A DNA stretch of 64,000 bases from Haemophilus_A paraphrohaemolyticus_A (GTDB lineage: Bacteria > Pseudomonadota > Gammaproteobacteria > Enterobacterales > Pasteurellaceae). Location of the stretch: contig NZ_QEQF01000007.1 of the NCBI RefSeq assembly GCF_003253115.1, positions 44,538-108,537 of the forward strand, given 5' to 3'. This document shows positions 1-8,368 of the stretch, one piece after another (the first letter of the stretch is position 1; each line of letters begins with the position of its first letter). Both the position numbers and the translations under genes were made by a program. The notes under the pieces are model-generated. The model saw nothing but the letters and a program-made list of their open reading frames with translations. It did no database searches and was not told the DNA's origin.

Positions 1-204
1 ATCATTTGCTAACATTTCTTCATATTTTTTTAATTGCTCTAAGAATTTAGTTTGTTCAGCTTCTTGGGCCTTAATCTCTTCGCGTTTTTCTTCAACAACA
101 ATTGTCAATTTTTCTAATAAACCTTCTAATTGTTCTAATGAAGTTTCACGAGCAAGAACACGTAAGCTACGGATGTTTGACAAAGTTCTTAATGTATTAG
201 ACAT
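1..204 (-). CDS. hns: Nucleoid protein H-NS, N-terminal part (cut by window edge)
   Basis: The reverse strand reads from ATG at 204 through 68 open codons to the window edge, so the C-terminal DNA-binding domain is missing here only because the window ends. The visible part begins MSNTLRTLSNIRSLRVLARE and continues as a Leu/Glu/Lys-rich coiled coil, the dimerisation region of H-NS, a nucleoid-structuring protein that silences AT-rich and acquired DNA. An AGGAGA ribosome site lies 5 bases before the start. Its promoter must lie in the AT-rich 205-330 gap, divergent from the lysine-riboswitch transcript. StpA or another paralogue cannot be excluded without the C-terminus. Confidence 0.88.
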   Translation of the reverse strand, partial: MSNTLRTLSNIRSLRVLARETSLEQLEGLLEKLTIVVEEKREEIKAQEAEQTKFLEQLKKYEEMLAND

Positions 205-370
205 TATAATCTCCTATTTAAAAAATTATTTATTAAGTCAAATTAAGGCGTATATTACCCGAATATATTTTTAAGGTAAATAATCTAGATTTAAAATAAG
301 TAAAAATGGTATTTAAAATGTTGAAAAATCTACTTGTTTAATGCCTTTGTTTCAGGTAATCTTAGTCAAT

Positions 371-560
371 CCTACAATTGTAGAGGTGCAAATACGATAA
401 GTACTTTTTCTGAGTGGAAAACGATGAGGAAAAATGAAAGGCGTATTTGCCGAAATCAATCAAGCGTCATCTTGGTTGGTTGGGGTCGTTGCCGAAAGGG
501 ACGACACTGTCGCAGTTTCGATATTCCTTGTATCACTGCGGAGTGCTACTGTAAGTTAGG
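371..560 (+). promoter_or_regulatory. Lysine riboswitch (L box)
   Basis: The conserved aptamer blocks appear in order: TAGAGGTGCAAATACG (381-396), GAAAGGCGTATTTGCCGAAA, TGGTTGGGGTCGTTGCCGAAAGGGACGA split over 475-505, CTGTCGCAG, and GGAGTGCTACTGT near 540-552, with CCTA/TAGG pairing able to close the basal helix. This is the lysine-binding five-helix aptamer. It lies 105 bases before a NhaC-superfamily transporter. I see no strong terminator hairpin between aptamer and the start at 665, so control may be at translation or by a weak stem; this is inference. An ORF of 90 codons overlapping it is not a gene. Confidence 0.93.
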
Positions 561-664
561 TGAGGATGCTTCCTTTTATCCTTCCTTTATTTGCCTTCCT
601 GCGTAAATACATTCAGTAGATTCAATGACGTTATAAAAATATCTTTTAATAAATTAGAGGTTTT

Positions 665-2203
665 ATGAATCTTGTTGATTATTCATCATCGCTTTGGTCA
701 GTTGTACCAGCGTTAATTGCACTTCTGCTTGCGATTGCAACCAGACGTGTTTTAATTTCATTAAGTTTGGGTATTATTGTTGGTGCATTAATGTTAGCTG
801 GCGGTAATGTGCTTGATGCTGTTTTATATTTAAAAAATAGCGTAGTTTCTTTACTTTATAAAGGTGGCGAAGAGGGCTTTAATAGTAACAATATCAATAT
901 TATTTTATTTTTAGTGCTATTAGGCATTTTAACTTCTTTATTAAGTGTTTCAGGGGCAAACCAAGCCTTTGCAAATTGGGCCCAAGAGAAGGTTAAAGGC
1001 AGACGTGGTGCAAAATTAATGGCGGCTTGCTTGGTTTTTGTTACTTTTATTGATGACTATTTCCACAGTCTTGCTGTAGGTGCGATTGCTCGCCCGGTGA
1101 CTGATAAATTTAAAGTATCGCGTGCAAAATTAGCTTATATTTTAGACTCAACTGCTGCACCGATGTGTGTATTAATGCCAATTTCAAGCTGGGGAGCTTA
1201 CATTATCACACTTATTGCTGGATTATTAGCGACACACTCTATTGCAGGTTACACCCCATTAGGTGCGTTTGTAACGATGAGTGCGATGAACTTCTATGCG
1301 ATTTTCTCAATTTTAATGGTGTTTTTCGTAGCTTATTTCTCTTTTGATATTGGTTCTATGGCACGTTTTGAACATAATGCAATGAGCCAAGAAGAGAAAT
1401 CATCTGAGCAGCGAAGTTCTTCAGAAGCGGGCGTACGCGATTTAGTTCTTCCAATCTTAGCATTAATTATCGGTACGGTAACGATGATGCTAAAAACAGG
1501 TGGCGATGCACTTGCTGAATCGGGCAATCCATTTACTATTTTAGGTGCATTTGAAAATACTACTGTTGGTATTTCATTAGTAACAGGTGGCGTAGCAAGT
1601 ATCATCGTACTCACGCTTTGTCTATTAATGCGTCGTCATATTTCTGTAGGCGATTACACGAAAGCTTATGGATCAGGTGTAAAAATGATGTCTGGTGCGA
1701 TTTTAATTCTTTTCTTTGCGTGGACAATCAACGGTGTTGTAAGTGATATGCAAACGGGCAAATATCTCTCAAGTTTAGTGGCAGGTAACATTTCACCAGC
1801 GTTCTTACCAGCGATTTTATTCGTACTTGCTTCTGCAATGGCATTCTCAACAGGCACAAGTTGGGGTACGTTCGGTATTATGCTACCGATTGGTGCAGCA
1901 ATGGCGATGCATTCTGATCCAAACTTAATTATCCCTTGTTTATCAGCTGTAATGGCAGGTGCAGTATGTGGTGACCACTGTTCACCAGTGTCGGATACGA
2001 CAATTCTTTCTTCAACAGGGGCACAATGTAACCATATGGACCATGTGCTTTCACAATTGCCTTATGCGCTATTAGTCGCGGTAGCATCAGTAGTTGGTTA
2101 CTTAGTTGTAGGTTTTACAGAATCAGGTTTACTTGGTTTTATTACGGCAGGTATCACGATGTTAGTGTTAATCATGCTGTTTAAAGCAAAAAATGTAGAA
2201 TAA
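665..2203 (+). CDS. lysW: LysW-type lysine transporter, NhaC superfamily
   Basis: A 512-residue polytopic inner-membrane protein with about a dozen hydrophobic segments and the NhaC-type core (GDHCSPVSDTTILSS near residues 438-452, TFIDDYFHSL near 124). NhaC proteins are Na+/H+ antiporters, but members placed behind lysine riboswitches in Pasteurellaceae were predicted by comparative genomics to be lysine importers (LysW). The riboswitch at 371-560 supports that role here. The start at 665 has an AGAGG ribosome site 5 bases upstream. It is a single-gene transcription unit closed by the hairpin at 2211. Generic annotation would be Na+/H+ antiporter NhaC; lysine as substrate is inferred from the riboswitch. 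Confidence 0.85.
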   Translation: MNLVDYSSSLWSVVPALIALLLAIATRRVLISLSLGIIVGALMLAGGNVLDAVLYLKNSVVSLLYKGGEEGFNSNNINIILFLVLLGILTSLLSVSGANQAFANWAQEKVKGRRGAKLMAACLVFVTFIDDYFHSLAVGAIARPVTDKFKVSRAKLAYILDSTAAPMCVLMPISSWGAYIITLIAGLLATHSIAGYTPLGAFVTMSAMNFYAIFSILMVFFVAYFSFDIGSMARFEHNAMSQEEKSSEQRSSSEAGVRDLVLPILALIIGTVTMMLKTGGDALAESGNPFTILGAFENTTVGISLVTGGVASIIVLTLCLLMRRHISVGDYTKAYGSGVKMMSGAILILFFAWTINGVVSDMQTGKYLSSLVAGNISPAFLPAILFVLASAMAFSTGTSWGTFGIMLPIGAAMAMHSDPNLIIPCLSAVMAGAVCGDHCSPVSDTTILSSTGAQCNHMDHVLSQLPYALLVAVASVVGYLVVGFTESGLLGFITAGITMLVLIMLFKAKNVE

Positions 2204-2210
2204 AAAATAA

Positions 2211-2233
2211 ACCCAGCTTAAGCTGGGTTTTTT
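2211..2233. terminator. Bidirectional terminator
   Basis: ACCCAGCTT and AAGCTGGGT form a perfect stem flanked by an A run on the left and a T run on the right, so it can stop both lysW and the converging gene that ends at 2241. Confidence 0.9.
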
Positions 2234-2240
2234 ATAGAGA

Positions 2241-2618
2241 TTAATTCGTATTTTTTTGTTTTGAATGGTAGAAATAGAGATAAGCTAATCCGATTGGTGC
2301 AATAATAATTGAAAAGAAAAAACATAATGCCATGGTAGTGAGTTTTACTGACAGTAAAAATATTGAATTTACAAAGAAAACATTATTTCCAAAGATGTAA
2401 TCCATTACACTTTCATATACAAATCGAGAATATGGATATAACAGTAAACAAATTAAGCCATATAAAGAAAATACAACAAGCCCAGAAATATTACCTGAAC
2501 GGCTATATAAATCATAACCAATGAAGACAACGAAACTAAAGAAGATCAATCCAAACAGGAATTGACGAATATAATAGCTCTTAGATAATCCACCGAATGT
2601 TTTAGCGATAAAAGACAT
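2241..2618 (-). CDS. Colicin E1 (microcin) immunity-like membrane protein
   Basis: A 125-residue protein with about four hydrophobic segments. Its layout resembles the colicin E1 immunity family: a YYIRQFLFGLIFF-type first segment, the short LYPYSRFVYE stretch (compare CPYSKYAIE in ColE1 Imm) after the second segment, and a last hairpin ending in a charged SKQ tail. Members sit in the inner membrane and protect against pore-forming colicins. No colicin gene lies nearby, so this would be an orphan immunity gene or a protein that has taken another job. Start at 2618 has an AAGGAG site; the promoter and operator lie at 2654-2683. Family placement rests on remembered motifs and is not certain. 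Confidence 0.6.
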   Translation of the reverse strand: MSFIAKTFGGLSKSYYIRQFLFGLIFFSFVVFIGYDLYSRSGNISGLVVFSLYGLICLLLYPYSRFVYESVMDYIFGNNVFFVNSIFLLSVKLTTMALCFFFSIIIAPIGLAYLYFYHSKQKNTN

Positions 2619-2653
2619 ACTTACTCCTTAATGTTTGTTCCTAAAACAGGTAC

Positions 2654-2682
2654 AGTATACATTGCACCTAAAATAGGTGCAA
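2654..2682 (-). promoter_or_regulatory. Sigma-70 promoter of the immunity-like gene
   Basis: On the minus strand TTGCAC (2682-2677) is followed after exactly 17 bases by TATACT (2659-2654). Transcription would start near 2647, leaving a leader of about 30 bases with an AAGGAG ribosome site before the start at 2618. Confidence 0.75.
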
Positions 2683-2683
2683 T
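2661..2683. promoter_or_regulatory. Palindromic operator over the promoter
   Basis: Perfect inverted repeat with 9-base arms ATTGCACCT and AGGTGCAAT separated by 5 bases. It covers the -35 box and spacer of the minus-strand promoter and touches the ATG of the XRE regulator, the usual place for a repressor site controlling both divergent genes. Confidence 0.7.
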
Positions 2684-2948
2684 GGGGAATTTACGATTAT
2701 CTGTTCATTCAAATGAACATTGCTGGTTAAGAGAATTGTTCCTTAATCGCAGAAATGAATTAGGATTAACACAACGTTCACTTGGAGAAAAATTGGGCGT
2801 GGTGCATTCATTTATTGGTAAAGTTGAAACAGGTGATCGCAGATTAGATATTTTTGAATTTATTGCTTACTGTAAAGGCTTAGATTTAGATCCTGTAGAA
2901 ATTCTTCAAGAGATTGAAGAAAAGTTTGGTCATACAGATAATTTTTAA
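2682..2948 (+). CDS. Small XRE-family helix-turn-helix regulator
   Basis: An 88-residue protein that is almost entirely one Cro/C1-type helix-turn-helix domain: RRNELGLTQRSLGEKLGVVHSFIGKVE carries the five-helix pattern, followed by a short acidic tail. I chose the ATG at 2682 because the upstream 17 codons from 2631 run through the palindromic operator and lack a ribosome site; the site before 2682 (AGGTG) is also poor, so the start is uncertain. It is divergent from the immunity-like gene, and the operator between them suggests that it represses that gene and perhaps itself. A second palindrome (2702-2719) lies inside its own 5-prime coding region. Confidence 0.75.
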   Translation: MGNLRLSVHSNEHCWLRELFLNRRNELGLTQRSLGEKLGVVHSFIGKVETGDRRLDIFEFIAYCKGLDLDPVEILQEIEEKFGHTDNF

Positions 2949-2994
2949 TAATAAGCGGTCTAATTTAACAAATGTTTACCAAAAGGAACATAAA

Positions 2995-3255
2995 ATGAAA
3001 AAAATAATGTTATTTGGTGCTATCTTGGCACTTTCTGCTTGTTCATTACCTCAACAACAAAGCACCGTGCCAATGGATATGCAAGCTGTTCAAGCATATC
3101 AACAACGCATTAACACTAAAAATACCGTTGATAAAAACTACCCTGTACAGCAAGAAGCACTGAATCAAAGCGATACACGTAAAAGAGAAGTAAATTATTA
3201 TCCTGCTGTTCCAGCGATTTACCCTGCGGTACATTACGGTCGTTGGTATTACTAA
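2995..3255 (+). CDS. Small lipoprotein of unknown function
   Basis: An 86-residue protein starting at 2995, where an AAGGA ribosome site lies upstream; the longer reading frame from 2914 overlaps the regulator and is rejected. The N-terminus is a lipoprotein signal with lipobox LSAC at residues 13-16, so Cys16 would be lipidated. The mature part is Gln/Asn-rich and ends in a Tyr/Pro-rich tail (NYYPAVPAIYPAVHYGRWYY). I recognise no domain. It could stand alone or be cotranscribed with the regulator 46 bases upstream; dxr follows 48 bases downstream. Confidence 0.75.
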   Translation: MKKIMLFGAILALSACSLPQQQSTVPMDMQAVQAYQQRINTKNTVDKNYPVQQEALNQSDTRKREVNYYPAVPAIYPAVHYGRWYY

Positions 3256-3303
3256 TCTTATCTGTGCTAAAATGCCCCTGTCTTTTCTTGAAGGTAACTT
3301 ACT

Positions 3304-4494
3304 ATGAAAAAAATCGTTATTTTAGGATCGACAGGGTCCATTGGTAAAAGCACCCTTTCGGTCATTCAAAACAACCCGTCTGATTATCAAATTTTTGCTT
3401 TAGTTGGCGGAAAAAATGTGGAGTTAATGGCAGCACAATGCGTTTTATTCCAACCCCAATTCGCGGCATTAGATGATGAAAATGCAGCCGCACAGCTCAA
3501 AGAACACCTCTCAACACTTAATATAAAAACGGAAGTTTTAGCTGGGCAGAAAGCAATTTGCGAACTTGCCTCTCACCCTGAAGTAGATATGGTGATGGCG
3601 GCAATCGTTGGCGCTGCGGGGCTTTTGCCTACGCTTTCTGCTGTTAAAGTGGGGAAACGTGTATTACTTGCGAATAAAGAGTCGCTAGTTACTTGCGGGC
3701 AGATTTTTATTGATGAAGCGAAAAAATCAGGTGCAAAACTGTTGCCTGTTGATAGCGAACATAATGCGATTTTCCAGTCTTTGCCTATGGAGGCGCAAAA
3801 TAAAATCGGTTTTTGCCCGCTTGCAGAGCTTGGTGTGAGCAAAATTATCTTAACAGGCTCAGGCGGTCCGTTCCGCACTAAGCCATTAAATGAATTTGAT
3901 GCGATTACGCCTGCTCAAGCAGTAGCTCATCCAAACTGGTCGATGGGTAAAAAAATCTCAGTGGATAGTGCAACGATGATGAACAAAGGCTTGGAATATA
4001 TTGAAGCACGTTGGTTGTTTAATGCAACCGCAGAAGAGATGGAAATTATTATTCACCCGCAATCCATCATTCATTCGATGGTCCGTTATATTGACGGATC
4101 AGTGATTGCCCAAATGGGGAATCCAGATATGTGTACACCAATTGCACATAGTATGGCATATCCGGATCGTATCAACGCGGGTGTACCGCCACTTGATTTC
4201 TTCAAGCTTAAAGAATTAACCTTTATTGAGCCTGATTTTGAACGTTATCCAAACCTTAAATTAGCAATTGATGCTTTTGCCGCAGGGCAATACGCAACTA
4301 CTGCAATGAACGCCGCAAACGAAATTACTGTTGATGCGTTTTTAAATGAACAGATACGCTTTACGGATATTGTGAATGTAAATAGAAGTGTTGTTGAAAA
4401 TATTGCACCAATTGATATTCAAGAAATTGATGATGTCTTGCATATCGATAAATTGGCAAGAGAATTGGCAAAACAAACAATACTTCAAATTTAG
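3304..4494 (+). CDS. dxr: 1-deoxy-D-xylulose-5-phosphate reductoisomerase
   Basis: Converts DXP to MEP with NADPH, the first committed step of the non-mevalonate isoprenoid pathway, in the cytoplasm. The N-terminal NADPH-binding loop GSTGSIG is at residues 8-14; metal-binding Asp150, Ser151 and Glu152 (VDSEH) and Glu231 (KGLEY) match the E. coli numbering exactly. At 396 residues it has normal length. The start has an AAGGT site 9 bases upstream. The gene is followed by a GGGGCT-stem terminator that overlaps the end of yjgR, so it does not read into other isoprenoid or envelope genes here. Confidence 0.96.
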   Translation: MKKIVILGSTGSIGKSTLSVIQNNPSDYQIFALVGGKNVELMAAQCVLFQPQFAALDDENAAAQLKEHLSTLNIKTEVLAGQKAICELASHPEVDMVMAAIVGAAGLLPTLSAVKVGKRVLLANKESLVTCGQIFIDEAKKSGAKLLPVDSEHNAIFQSLPMEAQNKIGFCPLAELGVSKIILTGSGGPFRTKPLNEFDAITPAQAVAHPNWSMGKKISVDSATMMNKGLEYIEARWLFNATAEEMEIIIHPQSIIHSMVRYIDGSVIAQMGNPDMCTPIAHSMAYPDRINAGVPPLDFFKLKELTFIEPDFERYPNLKLAIDAFAAGQYATTAMNAANEITVDAFLNEQIRFTDIVNVNRSVVENIAPIDIQEIDDVLHIDKLARELAKQTILQI

Positions 4495-4504
4495 GGTGTT
4501 ATAA

Positions 4505-4523
4505 GGGGCTATAAAGCCCCTTT
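4505..4523. terminator. Convergent terminator of dxr and yjgR
   Basis: GGGGCT (4505-4510) pairs with AGCCCC (4515-4520) and is followed by TTT. The stem includes the yjgR stop codon at 4509-4511. Confidence 0.7.
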
Positions 4524-6014
4524 GACATTTTTAATAATTGCTCCAAGTAAACCACGCATAATTTGCTTTGTTACTTGATTGCGTAAATTTCGCCCAACTT
4601 GTTGAGCTACTTGGCTCACCACTTGTTCGGCAAGTGATTGGTCTTTTTTCTTTTTCGAACCAAAGATCGAGGCAAGCATTCCTCCTAAAAATCCTTCTTC
4701 CTCTTCAGCATTTGCAGTTTGCCCTTGATTTTGCACCGCTTGTGATTGAGCATTTAATACTTCAAAGGCAGATTCATTATCGACATAAGCACTATAATGG
4801 CTGTAAAGACCATCCTGTTTCACTAAACGGCTACGCTCGGTTTCAGTTAATGGCGTGAGCTGGCTTTTCGGTGGGTAAACTAACGCAATTTCCACTGGCG
4901 TTGGCATTCCTTTTTCATCCAAGACGGAAATTAAGGCTTCGCCTACACCTAGCGAGGTAATCGCTTCGACTACATTTACATCTTTATTCGCTCGGAAGGT
5001 TTCCGCCGCTGATTTCACTGCTTTTTGATCGCGAGGTGTGAAGGATCGCAAAGCGTGTTGTACGCGATTGCCTAGTTGCCCTAACACTGAATCAGGTAAA
5101 TCAAGTGGATTTTGGGTTACAAAATAAACGCCAACACCTTTTGAACGGATTAAACGTACCACTTGCTCAATTTTATCTACTAAAATTTTCGGTGCACCAC
5201 CAAACAATAAATGTGCTTCGTCAAAGAAAAGGACAAATTTCGGTTTTTCTGGATCGCCTACTTCTGGTAGAATTTCGAAAAGTTCTGCCATAAACCAAAG
5301 TAAGAATGCACTATATAGGCGTGGAGAGTTAATTAATTTCTCTGAGTTTAAGATGTTAATCACACCTTTACCATCGCGAGTTTGTAGCCAATCTTCAAGA
5401 TTTAATGCGGGTTCGCCAAAGAGTTTCTCTGCCCCTTCATTTTCCAGTGCAAGCAATGCACGTTGAATCGCTCCAACGCTTGCAGTTGAAACGTTACCAT
5501 ATTCCACTTGGAATGTTTTAGCGTTTTCGGCAACATATTTGAGCATTGCACGCAAATCTTTTAGGTCAATTAACAATAAACCTTGGTCATCTGCCACGCG
5601 GAATACGAGGTTTAATAAGCCTTCTTGGGTATCGTTTAAGTTAAGTAAACGCGCAAGTAACATCGGTCCCATTTCTGAAATGGTGGTGCGAAGCGGAATG
5701 CCTGTTTCACCGAAGACATCCCAATAAGACACAGGGTAGCCACTCAAATAGCTTTCGCCCCCTAGTTGGAATTGTTCGATTCGTTCTGCAATTTTGCCTG
5801 AAAAACTGCCCGCTTGTGAAATTCCAGAAAGGTCGCCTTTTACATCGGCAAGGAAAACGGGCACGCCTTCATCACTGAATGCTTCAGCTAATTTACGTAA
5901 TGTAACGGTTTTCCCTGTACCTGTTGCACCAGCAATTAAACCGTGGCGGTTTGCCATCTTGGCGACCAATGAAATAGTTTTCCCTGAATAGGTTTGTGCG
6001 ATTGCAAGCGTCAT
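4509..6014 (-). CDS. yjgR: YjgR family HerA-like ATPase (DUF853)
   Basis: A 501-residue cytoplasmic P-loop ATPase. Walker A GATGTGKT is at residues 29-36 and a Walker B-like FVLFFDEAHLLF lies near 260-275, both typical of the FtsK/HerA-like DUF853 family to which E. coli YjgR belongs. A linker rich in Gln, Glu and Lys near residue 430-460 precedes a short C-terminal helix segment. The cellular role is not established; relatives of HerA translocate DNA. It is convergent with dxr and follows a lipoprotein gene and rhlB on the same strand, with 18 bases between it and the lipoprotein, so an operon is likely. Confidence 0.88.
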   Translation of the reverse strand: MTLAIAQTYSGKTISLVAKMANRHGLIAGATGTGKTVTLRKLAEAFSDEGVPVFLADVKGDLSGISQAGSFSGKIAERIEQFQLGGESYLSGYPVSYWDVFGETGIPLRTTISEMGPMLLARLLNLNDTQEGLLNLVFRVADDQGLLLIDLKDLRAMLKYVAENAKTFQVEYGNVSTASVGAIQRALLALENEGAEKLFGEPALNLEDWLQTRDGKGVINILNSEKLINSPRLYSAFLLWFMAELFEILPEVGDPEKPKFVLFFDEAHLLFGGAPKILVDKIEQVVRLIRSKGVGVYFVTQNPLDLPDSVLGQLGNRVQHALRSFTPRDQKAVKSAAETFRANKDVNVVEAITSLGVGEALISVLDEKGMPTPVEIALVYPPKSQLTPLTETERSRLVKQDGLYSHYSAYVDNESAFEVLNAQSQAVQNQGQTANAEEEEGFLGGMLASIFGSKKKKDQSLAEQVVSQVAQQVGRNLRNQVTKQIMRGLLGAIIKNVKGAL

Positions 6015-6032
6015 AATGTGTTCTTTCTCCTT

Positions 6033-6455
6033 TTAAGATTTTACGCCTATTTGGTAGCCATTTTCCCAATAAGTTCGATGAGCATTTGGCAATTTTCCTT
6101 GGCAATATTGGGTACGTTTTTGGAACATTTCTGTTTTTTGAGTACGGAACGATTTTCCTACACGGAAACCGTCTAAATACCAGTCATCAAGATCGTTACA
6201 TACAGTGGTATTAATACGTTGATGTCCGATTACCGCTGTTTTCGAAGCAGGAAATTTAGAAATCTTTGCTGTTTTAGCCGTTCCTTTGTTGAAATTTGCT
6301 TGGGCCTCGCCTGAATAACCTTTAACCACTTTAACGGGTTCTCGTTCAGGATCGTGATTAAAACCTTCGGTAAAGTCTTCCCATAGCGCCTGAGTTTCTT
6401 GTGTACAAGAGGTTAAAAAAAGTAGGCTGAGTAGTAAAAGAAGTAACTTTTTCAT
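6033..6455 (-). CDS. Lipoprotein, possibly DUF2799-like
   Basis: A 140-residue protein with a strongly hydrophobic Leu-rich signal and lipobox LTSC (Cys17). The mature part ends in a pattern of Trp/Tyr, Gly and Cys (DDWYLDGFRVGK, QYCQGKL, YWENGYQIG) that resembles the repeated YxxGxxxG units of DUF2799 lipoproteins; that match is tentative. It starts 2 bases after the rhlB stop on the minus strand and precedes yjgR, so the three probably share a transcript. Function is unknown; an envelope location is the only safe inference. Confidence 0.75.
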   Translation of the reverse strand: MKKLLLLLLSLLFLTSCTQETQALWEDFTEGFNHDPEREPVKVVKGYSGEAQANFNKGTAKTAKISKFPASKTAVIGHQRINTTVCNDLDDWYLDGFRVGKSFRTQKTEMFQKRTQYCQGKLPNAHRTYWENGYQIGVKS

Positions 6456-6457
6456 AT

Positions 6458-7678
6458 TTAATATTTTTTTGATGAATAATGTCTGTTAAAGCGGGGGCGA
6501 CTCACTTTAGGTAAAGGTAATAAAGCATTCGCGTCATATTGGCTGACAGGAATTGCATGTCCGATATATTCCTCAATTGCAGGTAGATTCACCGCATAGC
6601 GTTCGCACGCAAAGCTAATTGAATGTCCGCTTTGCCCTGCCCGACCTGTTCGCCCGATTCGGTGCACGTAATCTTCTCGATCATCCGGCAAATCATAATT
6701 GAACACATGCGTGACTTCAGGAATATGCAAGCCTCGTGCGGCAACATCTGTTGCTACTAAAATATCCAACTCACCTTTAGTGAAACTGTCTAACAAGCTT
6801 AAGCGTTTTTTCTGTGGAATATCGCCAGTAAGCAAGCCCGCTCGATGCCCATCTGCCAGTAAATATCGCCAAATTTCTTCACAACCGTGTTTAGTATTTG
6901 AGAAAATCATACAGCGTTCTGGCCATTCTTCTTCTAAAAGTGTGAGCAATAATGCCATTTTGTCTTCGTTTGAAGGGTAGAAAAGCTCTTCTTTGATTCG
7001 ATGCCCTGTACGTTGAAGCGGTTCAATTTCAACATATTTTGCATCATTCATATCCTCATACGCCAATTCACGCACACGTGGAGAAAGCGTTGCTGAAAAA
7101 AGCATGGTAAGGCGTTCGGTTGGCTTCGGACATTTGCGCATCAAATAGCGAATATCTTTGATAAAACCAAGATCAAACATTCGATCTGCTTCGTCTAACA
7201 CAATCACCTGCACGTAATCAAGGTTGATAATGCCTTGCTTCACATAATCAATCACACGCCCTGTGGTGCCGACTAAAATATCAACGCCTTTTTCAATCTC
7301 TTGCACCTGTTTCTCATAGCCATCGCCACCATAGGCTAGTGCAAGTTTCAAGCGTGTCTGTTTAACTAGCAGCTCAGCATCAGAAGCGATCTGTACCGCT
7401 AGCTCTCTGGTTGGGGCAAGAATCATTGCCCTTGGTTGATTCTTATGTGTTTGCAGATCGTGTGTGAGCAGATGATGGAAGGCCGCAATTAGAAAAGCCA
7501 TCGTTTTGCCTGTGCCTGTTTGGGCTTGACCCGCAATATCATTATTGTTGAGAGTGATTGGGAGAGTTTGAGCTTGAATCGGTGTGCAAAATTCAAAGCC
7601 TTTACTATCAAGAGCAGAAAGTACTTTTTCGTGAATCGGGAAATCGCTAAAGCGTTGTTCGGTAAGATGTGTTGACAT
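6458..7678 (-). CDS. rhlB: ATP-dependent RNA helicase RhlB
   Basis: DEAD-box helicase that unwinds RNA for the degradosome. Starting at 7678 gives MSTHLTEQRFSDF, matching the E. coli RhlB N-terminus; the nine extra codons from 7705 are rejected. Motifs in order: Q motif CTPIQAQ near 31-37, Walker A AQTGTGKT near 52-59, DEAD near 161-164, SAT near 194-196, and HRIGRTGR near 337-344. The C-terminal tail after residue 385 is short and basic (about 20 residues against about 35 in E. coli), so RNA or RNase E contacts made by the tail may differ. First gene of a likely rhlB-lipoprotein-yjgR unit. Confidence 0.95.
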   Translation of the reverse strand: MSTHLTEQRFSDFPIHEKVLSALDSKGFEFCTPIQAQTLPITLNNNDIAGQAQTGTGKTMAFLIAAFHHLLTHDLQTHKNQPRAMILAPTRELAVQIASDAELLVKQTRLKLALAYGGDGYEKQVQEIEKGVDILVGTTGRVIDYVKQGIINLDYVQVIVLDEADRMFDLGFIKDIRYLMRKCPKPTERLTMLFSATLSPRVRELAYEDMNDAKYVEIEPLQRTGHRIKEELFYPSNEDKMALLLTLLEEEWPERCMIFSNTKHGCEEIWRYLLADGHRAGLLTGDIPQKKRLSLLDSFTKGELDILVATDVAARGLHIPEVTHVFNYDLPDDREDYVHRIGRTGRAGQSGHSISFACERYAVNLPAIEEYIGHAIPVSQYDANALLPLPKVSRPRFNRHYSSKKY

Positions 7679-7743
7679 CAGAATTCCTTGTTTAATGGAG
7701 CCCAAAGTCTAGGCAAAAATTGGTGCGATTTTACCGCAACTTA

Positions 7744-7771
7744 TTGCAAAATGCTATCAATACGCTATACT
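7744..7771 (+). promoter_or_regulatory. Promoter of rnpB
   Basis: TTGCAA (7744-7749), 16-base spacer, TATACT (7766-7771), with the RNA 5-prime end expected 8 bases downstream at about 7779. Confidence 0.85.
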
Positions 7772-7778
7772 ACGCACC

Positions 7779-8182
<404 letters not shown>

Positions 8183-8190
8183 TTATTCCA

Positions 8191-8231
8191 GCGAATCGTT
8201 TTATATTTTATATAGACGATTCGCTTTTTTT
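8191..8231 (+). terminator. Terminator of rnpB
   Basis: GCGAATCGT (8191-8199) pairs with ACGATTCGC (8216-8224) and is followed by a run of T. Confidence 0.88.
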
Positions 8232-8281
8232 TCTATTTATACAATGTACACTGCATTTTAGATATTTTATGTAGAGATTTA

Positions 8282-8310
8282 TGTAGGGGCGTGTTGAAAA
8301 CGCCCCTATA
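8282..8310. repeat. Dispersed GTAGGGGCG hairpin repeat, copy 1
   Basis: TGTAGGGGCG and CGCCCCTATA flank a short loop (TGTTGAAAA). Related copies occur at 38471-38499 and 61991-62021, all intergenic. Function unknown; it can fold into a strong hairpin. Confidence 0.7.
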
Positions 8311-8368
8311 TATGTTCTTCTAATAAAATGTACATTTAGCCTTTAAAAATTTTGTGCAAGTAAGAGTT

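Noticed and set aside
334..606. 90-codon open frame upstream of lysW
   Set aside because: It overlaps the conserved lysine aptamer and has no ribosome site or known domain.
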